Shown here: positions 9,428 through 17,727 of the stretch, in pieces
Numbering within the stretch: position 1 is the first letter of the stretch
How the letters are laid out: every line of letters starts with the position of its first letter
NCBI RefSeq assembly: GCF_000385335.1
Contig: NZ_ARWA01000001.1
Coordinates: forward strand, 450,081 to 514,080
Origin: Methyloferula stellata AR4
GTDB taxonomy: Bacteria; Pseudomonadota; Alphaproteobacteria; Rhizobiales; Beijerinckiaceae
Direction: 5' to 3'
Length of the DNA: 64,000 bases
The notes under the pieces: model-generated
What the model saw: the letters and a program-made list of their open reading frames with translations, nothing else
Database searches by the model: none
What the model was told of the DNA's origin: nothing
Position numbers and translations under genes: made by a program

Positions 9428-9691
9428 TTAGGCGCCCGGCTTTCTGCCGCTTCGTAAAGGTTTGGGCGCTTTCTCTCCCGGCACAGGCGGTGCGAACAGT
9501 TCCGAGATCGTGACCGACAACGCCGCGGCGATTCTGTCGAGCAGATCGACGGTCGGATTTTCCTCCTGCCGCTCAAGCCCGCCAAGATAAGAGCGATCGA
9601 CAGCCGCATCCGCCGCAAGTTTCTCTTGCGAGATACCTTGCTTCACTCGAATCCGTCTGAGATTTCGCGCCACAAGCGCCCGGCCCTTCAT
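9428..9691 (-). CDS. XRE-family helix-turn-helix regulator
   Basis: The product has 87 residues. Residues 8-65 form a Cro/C1-type helix-turn-helix: NLRRIRVKQGISQEKLAADAAV, then SYLGGLERQEENPTVDLLDRIAAALSV, then ISELF. A basic, proline-rich tail follows. It lies 245 bases upstream of vsr on the same strand. Small XRE proteins are the common controllers of restriction-modification operons, so it may time expression of the Vsr/GHKL/receiver operon or the methylase. No clear operator repeat was found by eye, so the target is inferred from location. Confidence 0.85.
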   Translation of the reverse strand: MKGRALVARNLRRIRVKQGISQEKLAADAAVDRSYLGGLERQEENPTVDLLDRIAAALSVTISELFAPPVPGEKAPKPLRSGRKPGA

Positions 9692-9819
9692 GAACGAAGG
9701 GCAGCATTAGGGAGGCTATAAAACCACTGGATATAGCCATCATATTAGCTTAGCTTACGTTCCGACTTTCTGGTCACAAGTCGGTTGGGTCGCCGGCGTC
9801 ATCGAGAATGGGGCAAGCG

Positions 9820-9945
9820 GTGAGGGTCAAAATCCATCGGGGAACGGTTGAGATCGACGGAACCGCGTCGAGCTGGCAGCAAACGGCGGGCGCACCTTTC
9901 TCGACTTTGGCCTGCTGCTCGACGGTGACGGCGATTATCTGGGGC
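9820..9945 (+). pseudogene. Decayed fragment of a metallo-beta-lactamase-fold hydrolase
   Basis: From the GTG at 9820 one frame reads VRVKIHRGTVEIDGT. From about 9870 a second frame reads ELAANGGRTFLDFGLLLDGDGDYL. Joined, they resemble the N-terminus of metallo-beta-lactamase-fold hydrolases (K-x-H-R-G-T-x-E-I-G-G-T followed by a strand and LDxGLPLD). The frame change falls within a few bases of 9866-9870, and the rest of such a protein (300 or more residues with HxHxDH) is missing. This is a short remnant, not a working gene. The assignment rests on the motif alone. Confidence 0.4.
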
Positions 9946-10093
9946 GTTTCGGATCACGCCCTTACCGATCACTCCGTCTATGACGCTTACGGCATCGAAG
10001 GTGAGGCCGACGGGCAGCGCTGATCCCGGCCTCTTCGGTTAACTTCGCTTTGGCTTAATTGAATTTCGTATATCAACGCTGGAATAACTCACA

Positions 10094-10324
10094 ATGGACG
10101 CTAACTCACTGAACGGCTTCTTGGCTCATTCGCCAGTAAACCCCTTCGCTCTATTTATTCTAATCTTTGTGTTTGTGATTTACCCTTTGCCCACATACCT
10201 CGCTTTCTTTCGGGGTCATCCGAGCAAATGGCAAATTGGAGCCCTGAATATCTTTTTGGGCTACACTTTTATCTTTTGGGTATTCGCTGCAGTTTGGGCA
10301 CTTGCACCTCGGCCAACGCGCTGA
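10094..10324 (+). CDS. Superinfection-immunity-like small membrane protein
   Basis: The product has 76 residues with two membrane helices: PFALFILIFVFVIYPLPTYLAFF (about 17-39) and a C-terminal IFLGYTFIFWVFAAVWAL (about 53-70). Between them is the short RGHPSKWQIGALN loop. The pattern P-x-x-x-A-F-x-R-G-H, then N-x-F-L-G-x-T, is that of the superinfection immunity (Imm) family named after a T4 protein that blocks DNA entry by later phages. Many chromosomal members have no proven role. Its place on an island with a restriction-type locus fits phage defence, but this is inference. Confidence 0.7.
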   Translation: MDANSLNGFLAHSPVNPFALFILIFVFVIYPLPTYLAFFRGHPSKWQIGALNIFLGYTFIFWVFAAVWALAPRPTR

Positions 10325-10498
10325 TCTCTATGTTTGAGACTCTGCACGGGACGCCAGGACACTCGGGACTTTTGACTTTATTCGGTCAGAACGACGATGG
10401 TCATCTGATATGGCACTTCGACTCCAAGAAGATCACACCGCCCTACGGGCGGCCTTGGTACTCAATGCTCCGATAGGTCTTCCCCTTCGAGGCGTCCG

Positions 10499-10738
10499 AT
10501 GAAACCCGCCGAGGCTTCACCCACCTCTGATATCGATCATTACGACGCTCTCGCCGCCGTTCGAGATCGTTTCCTAGGATTCCGATGTGCAATCAAGGGC
10601 GCGGAAATATCGAGCCATGCAGATAGGAATGGCCTCTTGCAACTTGCGGAAGACTTCACCGCGGCCCTGAAAGAAGTTTGCGATTCCTTCGCACGGGATC
10701 GGGCGATCCGCACAACCGGCACTGCCGCTAAAGAATGA
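10499..10738 (+). CDS. Small hypothetical protein
   Basis: The product would be 79 residues, mostly helical, with DHYDALAAVRDRFLGF and LAEDFTAALKEVCDSFARD. A modest ribosome site (GAGG, 6-7 bases before the ATG) precedes it. No family is recognised. It lies between the superinfection-immunity-like gene and the integrase, where island cargo genes are often small and unique. It could be spurious; codon use is acceptable but not decisive. Confidence 0.35.
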   Translation: MKPAEASPTSDIDHYDALAAVRDRFLGFRCAIKGAEISSHADRNGLLQLAEDFTAALKEVCDSFARDRAIRTTGTAAKE

Positions 10739-10845
10739 ATGTTCCAATGCAAACCTAACCCGCGAGCCTCAGATAGGTATCTTCTGGTTGTCCCAGATAT
10801 TGGTCTCGATGCAGACCATCGTCGAGAAGGCTCGCGATTTAATGT

Positions 10846-12063
10846 TTAGGTGACGTTGTGATGCGCCTCGTTTTTCTCTGTCTTGCGAAGGTGGTTTAAG
10901 TGCTCAGACCACCACGTCATCATTCGAACTCGCTCTTCCCAAAACTCTGCCCTTTGATAAGCGCGGCGCACAGCACTGTTCTCGACGTGAGCCAGTTGGG
11001 CTTCAATAGCGTCCGCATTCCACTTGCCGCTTTCGTTTAGCATTGAGCTGGCAGCGGCGCGGAAGCCATGCCCGCACATTTCCTCTTTCGAGTAGTTCAT
11101 GCGCCGCAACGCGGCATTGATCGTATTTTCCGAGATGGGCTTCAGAGGCGTTCGGATGGAAGGGAAGAGATATTTCCCGTGGCCAGTTATTGTTTGCAGT
11201 TCGCGCAAGATCGCAACGGCACGTGGAGCCAACGGGACACGGTGCGGACGCTTCATTTTCATTTTTTCTGCCGGTACAGACCAGACTGCGGCATCAAGAT
11301 CGAATTCCTTCCATTCCGCGAAGCGAAGTTCGCCGGGGCGAGCGAAGGTCAAAGCGAGCAACTCCAATGCAGCGCGCGTTTCTGGAGCGCCTTCATATGT
11401 TTCAATCGCTCGAAGCAGGCCGCCGAAGGCCTTCGGGTCGATGATGGCGGGACGATGCTGAACGACCGGCGTAGCAATCGCGCCCCTTAGAGCGGCCGTC
11501 GGATCATTTTCCGCGCGTGCGGTGGCAACCGCATAGCGAAAGACCTGCCCGATGGTCTCTCGAAGTCGTTTGGCGCTTTCGAGTTTCCCTCGATTTTCGA
11601 CGATGCGAAGCACGCCAAGGATTTCCGGCGCAGTGATTTCGGAGATGGGCCTAGGGCCGATAGCGCCGCTCGCGAGCCCCAAAAGCCACTGGGCCTTTCC
11701 AATGGTGCGTTCCGACTTCCCCTCCCGCCGCTTTTTCTCCAAAAGCTCGGCGGCGACGGCGTCAAAGGTGTTAGCGCATGCTATAGCCCTTTTTGCCTTT
11801 GCAACCCTTCTGGCGAATGAAGGATCTTGGCCACTGGCAAGGAGGCGTTTGGCCTCATTCCTTGCCTCACGAGCGTCTTTGAGACTGATGCCGGGATAAA
11901 CGCCTATGGCGAGTAGCTTTTGGCCGCTCCCAAAACGGTAAGCTAGCCGCCATCGTTTCGCGCCATCGGGCGTAATCCATAATTGAAGGCCTCCTCCGTC
12001 CGAAAGCTTAATCAGACGATCACTCGGCTTGGCCTTACGAATTTCGACATCGGTGAGAGCCAT
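10846..12063 (-). CDS. P4-type tyrosine recombinase (island integrase)
   Basis: The product has 405 residues. The N-terminus (LTDVEIRKAKPSDRLIKLSDGGGLQLWITPDG) is the DUF4102 arm-binding domain of P4/CP4-57 integrases. A SAM-like core-binding domain follows. The catalytic domain has the first Arg in ARPGELRFAEW (about residue 252), HGFRAA (His-x-x-Arg, about 330) and the nucleophile in AYQRAEFWEERVRMM (about 366). It performs site-specific integration and excision by a covalent phosphotyrosine intermediate. It reads away from the tRNA-Thr gene whose 3' end is 165 bases upstream of its start, the standard layout for tRNA-targeted islands. Five heptamer repeats surround the space just upstream of its ATG. 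Confidence 0.95.
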   Translation of the reverse strand: MALTDVEIRKAKPSDRLIKLSDGGGLQLWITPDGAKRWRLAYRFGSGQKLLAIGVYPGISLKDAREARNEAKRLLASGQDPSFARRVAKAKRAIACANTFDAVAAELLEKKRREGKSERTIGKAQWLLGLASGAIGPRPISEITAPEILGVLRIVENRGKLESAKRLRETIGQVFRYAVATARAENDPTAALRGAIATPVVQHRPAIIDPKAFGGLLRAIETYEGAPETRAALELLALTFARPGELRFAEWKEFDLDAAVWSVPAEKMKMKRPHRVPLAPRAVAILRELQTITGHGKYLFPSIRTPLKPISENTINAALRRMNYSKEEMCGHGFRAAASSMLNESGKWNADAIEAQLAHVENSAVRRAYQRAEFWEERVRMMTWWSEHLNHLRKTEKNEAHHNVT

Positions 12064-12064
12064 T

Positions 12065-12134
12065 GTTGGTACTTACAATGTTGGTATTTGGCTTATACCA
12101 ACGCTTATACCAACGTTTCTGACCGGATACCAAC
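12065..12134. repeat. Heptamer cluster, likely integrase arm-type sites
   Basis: GTTGGTA occurs at 12065-12071 and 12080-12086, and its complement TACCAAC at 12096-12102, 12108-12114 and 12128-12134. Five copies lie in 70 bases directly upstream of the integrase start and between it and the tRNA attachment site. This is what is expected for binding sites of the integrase N-terminal domain, which could also repress its own promoter. Confidence 0.7.
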
Positions 12135-12227
12135 GGCCGCTAATGGACCGTCATGGACAGCATTTGCGGTAAATACCTTCAATAACAATATGATATGGAC
12201 GTTACCGGATCATAACGGACTGTGAAG

Positions 12228-12303
12228 TGGTGCCGCAAGAGAGATTCGAACTCCCGACCCTCTCATTACGAATGAGATGCTCTACCAACTGAGCTATTGC
12301 GGC
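12228..12303 (-). tRNA. tRNA-Thr(CGT)
   Basis: Read on the minus strand, a complete 76-base cloverleaf begins GCCGCAA and ends TTGCGGCACCA, with CCA encoded. The anticodon loop TTCGTAA gives CGT, reading the threonine codon ACG. The T arm GGTTCGAATC-type sequence and D arm AGCTCAGTTGGTAGAGC are present. Its 3' end faces the integrase, so it is the probable attachment site of the island to the left. Confidence 0.95.
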
Positions 12304-12595
12304 CCACAGGCCCGGTTTCGGTCGCTCGTGGACCCCGGGCTCGACTCGGCCATCGGCCGATATGGGCTTCTCCATAAGTCAGGTTGCCCCCGCTTGGCAA
12401 CATGGGCTGACTTCGCCCGGCGGTTCTGCCCCTTCGCGACTGTGAACGCCAAAGGCCGAATGGCCTTTTTGCTTTGAGCTTTGGCTTTCCGGATCAAGCT
12501 CCTTGCGAGCTTCAAACGGCCATGATCGGCGCGGCTTTTCGCGGCAAGCAGGATTTCCGCGATGCGCTCCCCGACCGGCATGGCGGGTCTGTAGC

Positions 12596-12672
12596 TGGTA
12601 GCGGAGGAGGGACTCGAACCCCCGACACAAGGATTATGATTCCTCTGCTCTAGCCGGCTGAGCTACTCCGCC
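12596..12672 (-). tRNA. tRNA-Met(CAT), elongator type
   Basis: A 77-base cloverleaf on the minus strand begins GGCGGAG and ends CTCCGCTACCA with encoded CCA. The anticodon loop ATCATAA gives CAT. The acceptor and T-arm sequences resemble elongator methionine tRNA of rhizobia rather than initiator tRNA or the isoleucine tRNA with a modified CAT anticodon. About 290 bases with no convincing gene separate it from tRNA-Thr. Confidence 0.93.
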
Positions 12673-12747
12673 CCATCTGGCCGCATCGCAGCATGCCAAG
12701 GCGGGGCGATATAGGCGCGAGCCTTCGCGAGTGTCAAGGCAAGCCCA

Positions 12748-13437
12748 TCAAAGCTTCACGATTCGCGCCAAAGTGAAAATGCCGAAGGGCGCCAAGGCGC
12801 GTCGCTCGGCAAGCGCTACCTGCGGATGCGCCGCGATCCAATCGCCGATGACGGACCAGGGAAATTCCGGCCGCCAGCCCAAAGAGGCGCTGTGCCTGCC
12901 GAGCCAGGCCTCAAGCAGCGCCATAAGGCCCGTCTCGGCGCCGATGTGATTGACGAGGATGATCTCGCCACCCTTCTTCACGACCCGCAGCCATTCGTCG
13001 AGACAGGACGCGGGGCTAGGCACCACAGTCAAAACATAGGGCACGACGACGGCGTCGAATGAGTCATCGGGAAAGCCCAGATGCATCGCATCCATCAAGA
13101 CCAATCCCGCGACATGATGCAGCGATTTGGCGCCGACGCGCCGGCGGGCACGCCGCAGCATGGGCTCGGAGAGATCGACGCCGACAAGGTGCAGGTGCCG
13201 ATCGAACATCGGCAGTTCGAGCCCGGTGCCGACACCGACATCGAGGATCGAACCCTTGAGCCTGTTGGCAGCCGTCGCGACCGCCTTGCGGCCCGGCCGC
13301 ATCACCGCAGCGAAGACGAGATCATAGATGGGCGCCCAGCGCGCATAGGCCTCTTCGACATGCGCATTATCGAGCGTCTTTTTGAGAGGCGCTTCGGTGC
13401 GCGGCAGCGCCGCCGCCTGCGCCTTATCCTCGCTCAC
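12748..13437 (-). CDS. Class I SAM methyltransferase, PmtA-like (phosphatidylethanolamine N-methyltransferase)
   Basis: The product is about 229 residues from a GTG at 13437, 7 bases after mnmA ends. The open frame continues further upstream inside mnmA, but that part has no sensible composition. The AYARWAPIYDLVF start and the SAM-binding motif ILDVGVGTGLELP, then VGVDLSEPMLRRARRR, match the Rhodobacter-type PmtA/UbiE-like group that methylates phosphatidylethanolamine towards phosphatidylcholine. GEIILVNHIGAE is the post-motif strand. The substrate is inferred from overall resemblance, and another small or lipid substrate is possible. It is probably co-transcribed with mnmA. Confidence 0.75.
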   Translation of the reverse strand: MSEDKAQAAALPRTEAPLKKTLDNAHVEEAYARWAPIYDLVFAAVMRPGRKAVATAANRLKGSILDVGVGTGLELPMFDRHLHLVGVDLSEPMLRRARRRVGAKSLHHVAGLVLMDAMHLGFPDDSFDAVVVPYVLTVVPSPASCLDEWLRVVKKGGEIILVNHIGAETGLMALLEAWLGRHSASLGWRPEFPWSVIGDWIAAHPQVALAERRALAPFGIFTLARIVKL

Positions 13438-13444
13438 GCGCGAC

Positions 13445-14638
13445 TCAACGTCCGGCCGCGGCCAGCATGGGATCGGCTGCGCGCGGCGCCAGTCCTTGCG
13501 TTGCTGCTTGCGTCGAGGCGATGAAGCCGCCGCCCAAAACCCGCGCCTGCGGATCGGCCGAGGCATAGAAGACGCAAGCCTGCCCCGGCGATACGCCGTC
13601 CTCGTCGCTGACGAGTTCGACCCAGACCGTGCCGCCCGCGGCATGCAGAAAAGCCGGTACGGGCGCGCGCGTCGAGCGAACCCGCACGCAAAGCTCGAGA
13701 CCATCGGCTGCGATATCACCAAGCGATCCGTCGCCCAGCCAATTCAAACCGCGCAGATGGACGATGCGCGTGGCGAGCGCGCTGCGCGGCCCGACGACGA
13801 CGCGCGCCGCGGCCGCATCGAGACGCACAACATAGAGCGGCTCGGCGCCGAACCCGCCGAGACCGAGGCCGCGCCTCTGCCCTATCGTATAATGAATGAC
13901 GCCTGCATGATGGCCAAGAACGCGCCCGTCCAAATGCACGATCTCGCCCGGCACGGCGGCGGAAGGCGAGACCTGCGCGATGAAGTCGGCATATTTGCCG
14001 GAGGGCACGAAGCAAATGTCCTGGCTATCGTCCTTATCGGCGACAATCAGGTCAAAGTCCCGCGCAACGGCGCGCACTTCGGTCTTTTCCATTTCGCCGA
14101 GCGGAAAGCGCAAAAGGGCCAGCTGCTCCTTGGTGGTCGCGAAAAGGAAATAACTCTGGTCGCGCGACGCGTCGAAGGCACGATAGAGCTGGCGCCCAGC
14201 CTGCCCATCCGGCCGCGAGGAGACATAATGTCCGGTCGCCAGGACATCGGCGCCGAGATCCTTCGCGGTCTCGAAGAGATCGGCGAATTTAATGTCGCTG
14301 TTGCAGGACACGCAAGGAATCGGCGTCTCGCCCGTCGCATAGCTCTGCGCGAAAGGATCGATGACCTTCTGGCGGAACTGCTCTTCGTAGTCGAGGACGT
14401 AATGGGGAATGCCGAGGCGGGCCGCGACGAGGCGCGCGTCGTGAATGTCCTGGCCGGCACAGCAGGCGCCCTTGTGGTGAACCGCCTCGCCATAATCATA
14501 GAGCTGCAGCGTCACGCCGATGACGTCATAGCCTTCGCGCTTCAAAAGCGCCGCGACGACCGACGAATCGACCCCGCCGGACATGGCGACGACCACGCGC
14601 GTTTCCGCCGGCGGCTTTGCGAGCCCCAGTGAATTCAT
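13445..14638 (-). CDS. mnmA: tRNA-specific 2-thiouridylase MnmA
   Basis: The product is 397 residues from [22 protein letters not shown]; in-frame ATGs at 14668 and 14731 would lengthen it. The PP-loop SGGVDSSV activates uridine 34 with ATP. The two catalytic cysteines sit in IPCVSCN and in DSQDICFVP. The [11 protein letters not shown] and C-terminal beta-barrel regions are present. MnmA makes 2-thiouridine at the wobble position of tRNA-Lys, Glu and Gln. The sequence is complete, and the gene is followed closely by the PmtA-like gene. Confidence 0.93.
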   Translation of the reverse strand: MNSLGLAKPPAETRVVVAMSGGVDSSVVAALLKREGYDVIGVTLQLYDYGEAVHHKGACCAGQDIHDARLVAARLGIPHYVLDYEEQFRQKVIDPFAQSYATGETPIPCVSCNSDIKFADLFETAKDLGADVLATGHYVSSRPDGQAGRQLYRAFDASRDQSYFLFATTKEQLALLRFPLGEMEKTEVRAVARDFDLIVADKDDSQDICFVPSGKYADFIAQVSPSAAVPGEIVHLDGRVLGHHAGVIHYTIGQRRGLGLGGFGAEPLYVVRLDAAAARVVVGPRSALATRIVHLRGLNWLGDGSLGDIAADGLELCVRVRSTRAPVPAFLHAAGGTVWVELVSDEDGVSPGQACVFYASADPQARVLGGGFIASTQAATQGLAPRAADPMLAAAGR

Positions 14639-14938
14639 GCCGTTGCCAGTCTCAAACCTGTCACTCATGCGCCATGCGTCCGAATAGCTTTTCCGGCCGA
14701 AGAGCCGCGGCGGCTCTCCAGCCGCCACCATCTAAAACATTCCCGGTCCGCGGATGCAATGAAAGACCGAAAGATGTCTTTAACGTTTGGCACCCCGCCG
14801 GGGCCATCCAGCCTAGTTCAAGTTACCTCAGCGCCGGTGGTAACCTGTATCAAGAAGGAACAAATTTCATAAATTTCCTATTTTTTAAATATTGAGCCAG
14901 CTTTACAAACTATTCGTTAGCAAAATCAACCTGTTCGT

Positions 14939-14953
14939 TTAGTCAAATCTTAA
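14939..14953. promoter_or_regulatory. CtrA-type box upstream of sciP
   Basis: TTAG, seven bases, TTAA: one mismatch from the CtrA consensus TTAA-N7-TTAA. It lies 55 bases upstream of the sciP start codon in an AT-rich leader. In Caulobacter, sciP is activated by CtrA, so the site is where it would be expected. Chance occurrence in AT-rich sequence cannot be excluded. Confidence 0.5.
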
Positions 14954-15008
14954 ACTGAATGGCTCATTTTCCTTACTCACAGGGTCAGTTGAGTTGTGAG
15001 TTTGAAAT

Positions 15009-15284
15009 ATGACCGAAATGCACCGTCCAAAGGCGAAATATGTGATCGGGCCAGACGGGAGTCCCTTGACCATAGCTGATCTGCCTCCCGCTTCGACGAA
15101 ACGTTGGGTCATTCGCCGCAAGGCGGAAGTGGTCGCGGCGGTGCGCGGAGGACTTTTGTCGCTCGAAGAAGCTTGCAGCCGCTATACTTTGACGGTGGAC
15201 GAGTTTCTGTCCTGGCAGATGTCGATCGAACAGCATGGACTGGCCGGCCTGCGAACCACACGGATTCAGCAATATAGGCACTAA
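15009..15284 (+). CDS. sciP: CtrA inhibitor SciP
   Basis: The product has 91 residues and is recognisable end to end as DUF1153/SciP: KAKYVIGPDGSPLTIADLPPASTKRWVIRRKAEVVAAVRGGLLSLEEACSRYTLTVDEFLSWQ. In Caulobacter SciP binds CtrA at promoters (and DNA directly through its trihelical fold) and blocks CtrA-driven transcription in swarmer cells. A CtrA-type box lies in the leader. Its target gene ctrA is 2.4 kb downstream, so regulator and regulated factor share this region. Confidence 0.93.
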   Translation: MTEMHRPKAKYVIGPDGSPLTIADLPPASTKRWVIRRKAEVVAAVRGGLLSLEEACSRYTLTVDEFLSWQMSIEQHGLAGLRTTRIQQYRH

Positions 15285-15396
15285 AAGCCGCGGCCTTTAA
15301 AGCTCGGAACGCGATGACTATTCGACATAGTAATCACGTTCTAATCCAATCATCTCATCTTGATCTTGGCCCGTCTTGAGGTCGAGAGCCGGCTTG

Positions 15397-16434
15397 TCAT
15401 AAAAGACCGGCGTTCTCGGGCGCGATGGCTTTTGCGTCGCCCTCGCAGGCAATTGATTCGCCGCCTTCCCCCTCTTTGCGATGCAGCGCCTCATCCAATT
15501 TGCGGCGTTCGAAGAGGATGACGATCACGATCGCGATAGCGAGCGGGATCAAAAGATAGAAAAGCCGGAAGACCAGCAAGGCCGTCAGGACCTTGACCTG
15601 GGGCAGCGCCGGCAGGGCCTTCAGAAATATAAGCTCGAAGACCCCGAGCCCGCCCGGCGCATTGGACACGAGCGCGGCCGAAAAGGACGCTAGAAAAATC
15701 GCCAATATGACCATGAAGCCCGGGTTTCCGGCTTCCGGCAGGGCAAAATAAATAATCCCGGCCGCGCCGATGAGCTCCATCGGCGCCGCGATCAACTGCC
15801 GGACCGTGATGCCCGGCCGCGGATATTCGACCCGGAACCCGCCGATCACCAAAGGCTTCAGCCGGAACACCGAGCCCAAAATATAAATTGCGACCGCAGC
15901 CAAAAAAATCGTGCCGATGATCCGCGCCGAGCGCGGGTCCGTCAAAAGGCCCGGCAATATGCCGCCGAGGCGCCTCAACCTTTCCGGCTCGATGATCAAG
16001 ACAATGCCGCCGAGCAGAATCGTGCCGAGGCCGAAGGTCAGCGAGCAGAGCGCGACCAGCACGGCGATCTGGGCGGCGCTGAGCCCCTTCGACGTATAGG
16101 CGCGGTAGCGCACCATGGCGCCGGAGACGACCGAAGCCCCAATATTATGGGCAAGCGCATAAGTCGTGAACGAGCAGAGCCCGACGAAAATCCAGGATAT
16201 GTGGCGAACGCCCAGATGCAGCAGCGCGATCCGATCGTACCAGGCAAGCGCCACATAGGCGACGAGCGTCGATAGGATCGCCAAGGCATATTGTTTCAGC
16301 GTCAAGGCCTTGAGTTCGGCCCAAACTTGATGGCCAACCGACTCGCCCCGAAATTCGCGGTACAGAAACCAAGCCGACACTGCGACCGCGACGAGCCCGA
16401 CTAAGGGCCAAAACAACTCAAGAAAACGTTTCAT
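15397..16434 (-). CDS. UPF0104 / lysylphosphatidylglycerol-synthase-type membrane protein
   Basis: The product has 345 residues and about eight membrane helices, beginning FWPLVGLVAVAVSAWFLYREF. The region YVALAWYDRIALLHLGVR, SFTTYALAHNIGASVVSGAMVRYRAY and SNAPGGLGVFELIFLKALP are hallmarks of the UPF0104 family, the flippase-like transmembrane half of MprF/LPG synthases. It lacks the cytoplasmic transferase domain of MprF, so it cannot be a complete lysyl-PG synthase. The lipid it moves is unknown. The C-terminus is short, charged and cytoplasmic. Confidence 0.8.
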   Translation of the reverse strand: MKRFLELFWPLVGLVAVAVSAWFLYREFRGESVGHQVWAELKALTLKQYALAILSTLVAYVALAWYDRIALLHLGVRHISWIFVGLCSFTTYALAHNIGASVVSGAMVRYRAYTSKGLSAAQIAVLVALCSLTFGLGTILLGGIVLIIEPERLRRLGGILPGLLTDPRSARIIGTIFLAAVAIYILGSVFRLKPLVIGGFRVEYPRPGITVRQLIAAPMELIGAAGIIYFALPEAGNPGFMVILAIFLASFSAALVSNAPGGLGVFELIFLKALPALPQVKVLTALLVFRLFYLLIPLAIAIVIVILFERRKLDEALHRKEGEGGESIACEGDAKAIAPENAGLL

Positions 16435-16809
16435 CGATCTTTCGTCGGGTCGAAGCCAATGAGTGGCGGCGAGAATAGACTACACGCAATCGCGAAAACA
16501 CTCTATCCCTTTGTTTTTATGCGTTTATGAAGCTAATTCAAGGGCCAACCGGGCATCGCGCAAAAGGCCGGGCCAAGCGGCCAAGCCGGGTCAGGCTCGA
16601 AATCTTGCCCTTCATTTAAAGCTATGAGGATCAGGCAAAATGAAAGGCGAGGACGCGGCTCGAAAGCCGCGTGAGCAAATCGACCGCAAGGCCCCGAGTC
16701 AGGACCACGGCCAAATATGCGCAGGCCTTTCGCTAAAGGCCTTGTGTGTCTTTCGGATGAACCTTCCGAAAGAGACCAAGCTGAGGTGTTTCGGGAGAGG
16801 CTTGAGCGC

Positions 16810-17211
16810 TCAGGCTTGAACGGCGCGCAAGCCGCCGAGGGTCAGATCCGGTGCGGTCAGATCGCTCAGCCGGTCGGAGATCTTTTCGCGCACTTCGAGG
16901 CTTTGCTCTTTCGCGAGGTCAGCCGTCGCTTCCTCAAGATGGAAACGGGCTTCGTCGAGCTGGCCTTTGAGCTCATCAGCCGAGCGCAGAAGATTGTCGC
17001 GGCGCGCGCGGGCGGCACGCGCATAGGTCGGATAAGCAAAATGACCCATATCCACGATGCCGGCGCGCTGTTCTTCTACCGCGATTTCGCGATCGAGATC
17101 GCCGGCCATACGGGCAAATTCGCCGATCATCGTTTCGATCTGCAAAACGCGGCGGCGCTTTTCTTCAACGTGGAAGCGCTTGAGGCGCACAAGGGTATCC
17201 CGCGACTTCAT
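16810..17211 (-). CDS. fliJ: FliJ-like flagellar export protein
   Basis: The product has 133 residues and is almost wholly coiled coil (KSRDTLVRLKRFHVEEKRRRVLQIETMIGEFARMAGDLDREIAVEE, then RAARARRDNLLRSADELKGQLDEARFHLEEATADL). This matches the alphaproteobacterial FliJ that sits beside ctrA. FliJ is a central stalk-like chaperone of the flagellar export ATPase FliI. Here fliI is not upstream; 500 bases of non-coding sequence and then divergent ctrA follow. The 370 bases downstream (16435-16809) hold no recognisable gene. Confidence 0.8.
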   Translation of the reverse strand: MKSRDTLVRLKRFHVEEKRRRVLQIETMIGEFARMAGDLDREIAVEEQRAGIVDMGHFAYPTYARAARARRDNLLRSADELKGQLDEARFHLEEATADLAKEQSLEVREKISDRLSDLTAPDLTLGGLRAVQA

Positions 17212-17589
17212 TCTTCAAACTCCAAGACGCCGGTCGATATTCAACCTCAATGAGACGATGGGTACCGCGAGACTTGGCGAATATGCACTTTCGAAGTTGC
17301 TGCTTTCTTACCTTTAAGGCCCACCGATGAAATCAGCTTCGGATCAGCCTTGCCGGTGTATGATTGATAACTGATTCGCAGGGATGGCTTCGGCCGAGCC
17401 TGACGTTTTATTTCTCTCACCGTTCTCAGCGGTGCAGCTTTCATTGCTTGAACCAACCTAGCTTTGCCGGACGAGGTGCCGCGTAACGGTCCTCACGCAA
17501 AGCTCCGCCTGGGCTTGCGTGGAAATCGTGTGGCCAGGCCGGTAAAGGTCAATCGGATCAAAGAGAGAAGCCGGTGGTTAGAATGAATT

Positions 17590-17614
17590 GTTAACCAATG
17601 CGCATTATGGTTAC
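17590..17614. promoter_or_regulatory. Inverted repeat with CtrA-like half sites upstream of ctrA
   Basis: GTTAACCA at 17590-17597 is mirrored by TGGTTAC at 17608-17614 around a palindromic core ATGCGCAT. TTAACCA resembles the CtrA half-site TTAACCAT, so this may be an autoregulatory operator about 115 bases before the ctrA start. A single GANTC site (17373-17377), the target of the CcrM methylase, also lies in the fliJ-ctrA gap. Direct evidence is limited to the sequence symmetry. Confidence 0.4.
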
Positions 17615-17727
17615 GAAATTCGTTCTTCCGCTCTCCGTACCGCGGCGACGCGCGGTGGTCTCGCGGTAATGTGTACAAGGGTTTAACGCCATTAGGGCAG
17701 CCGACGGGGCAAAGGTGGGGACCTTAC

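Noticed and set aside
10330-10476. A 48-codon frame after the immunity-like gene
   Set aside because: There is no ribosome site and no recognisable family; it could be real but cannot be supported.
12294-12581. A 95-codon frame between tRNA-Thr and tRNA-Met
   Set aside because: It runs into the tRNA-Thr gene, is basic and low in complexity, and lacks a good ribosome site.
17247-17456. A 69-codon frame upstream of fliJ as a fliI remnant
   Set aside because: It shows none of the ATPase motifs of FliI and is probably non-coding.
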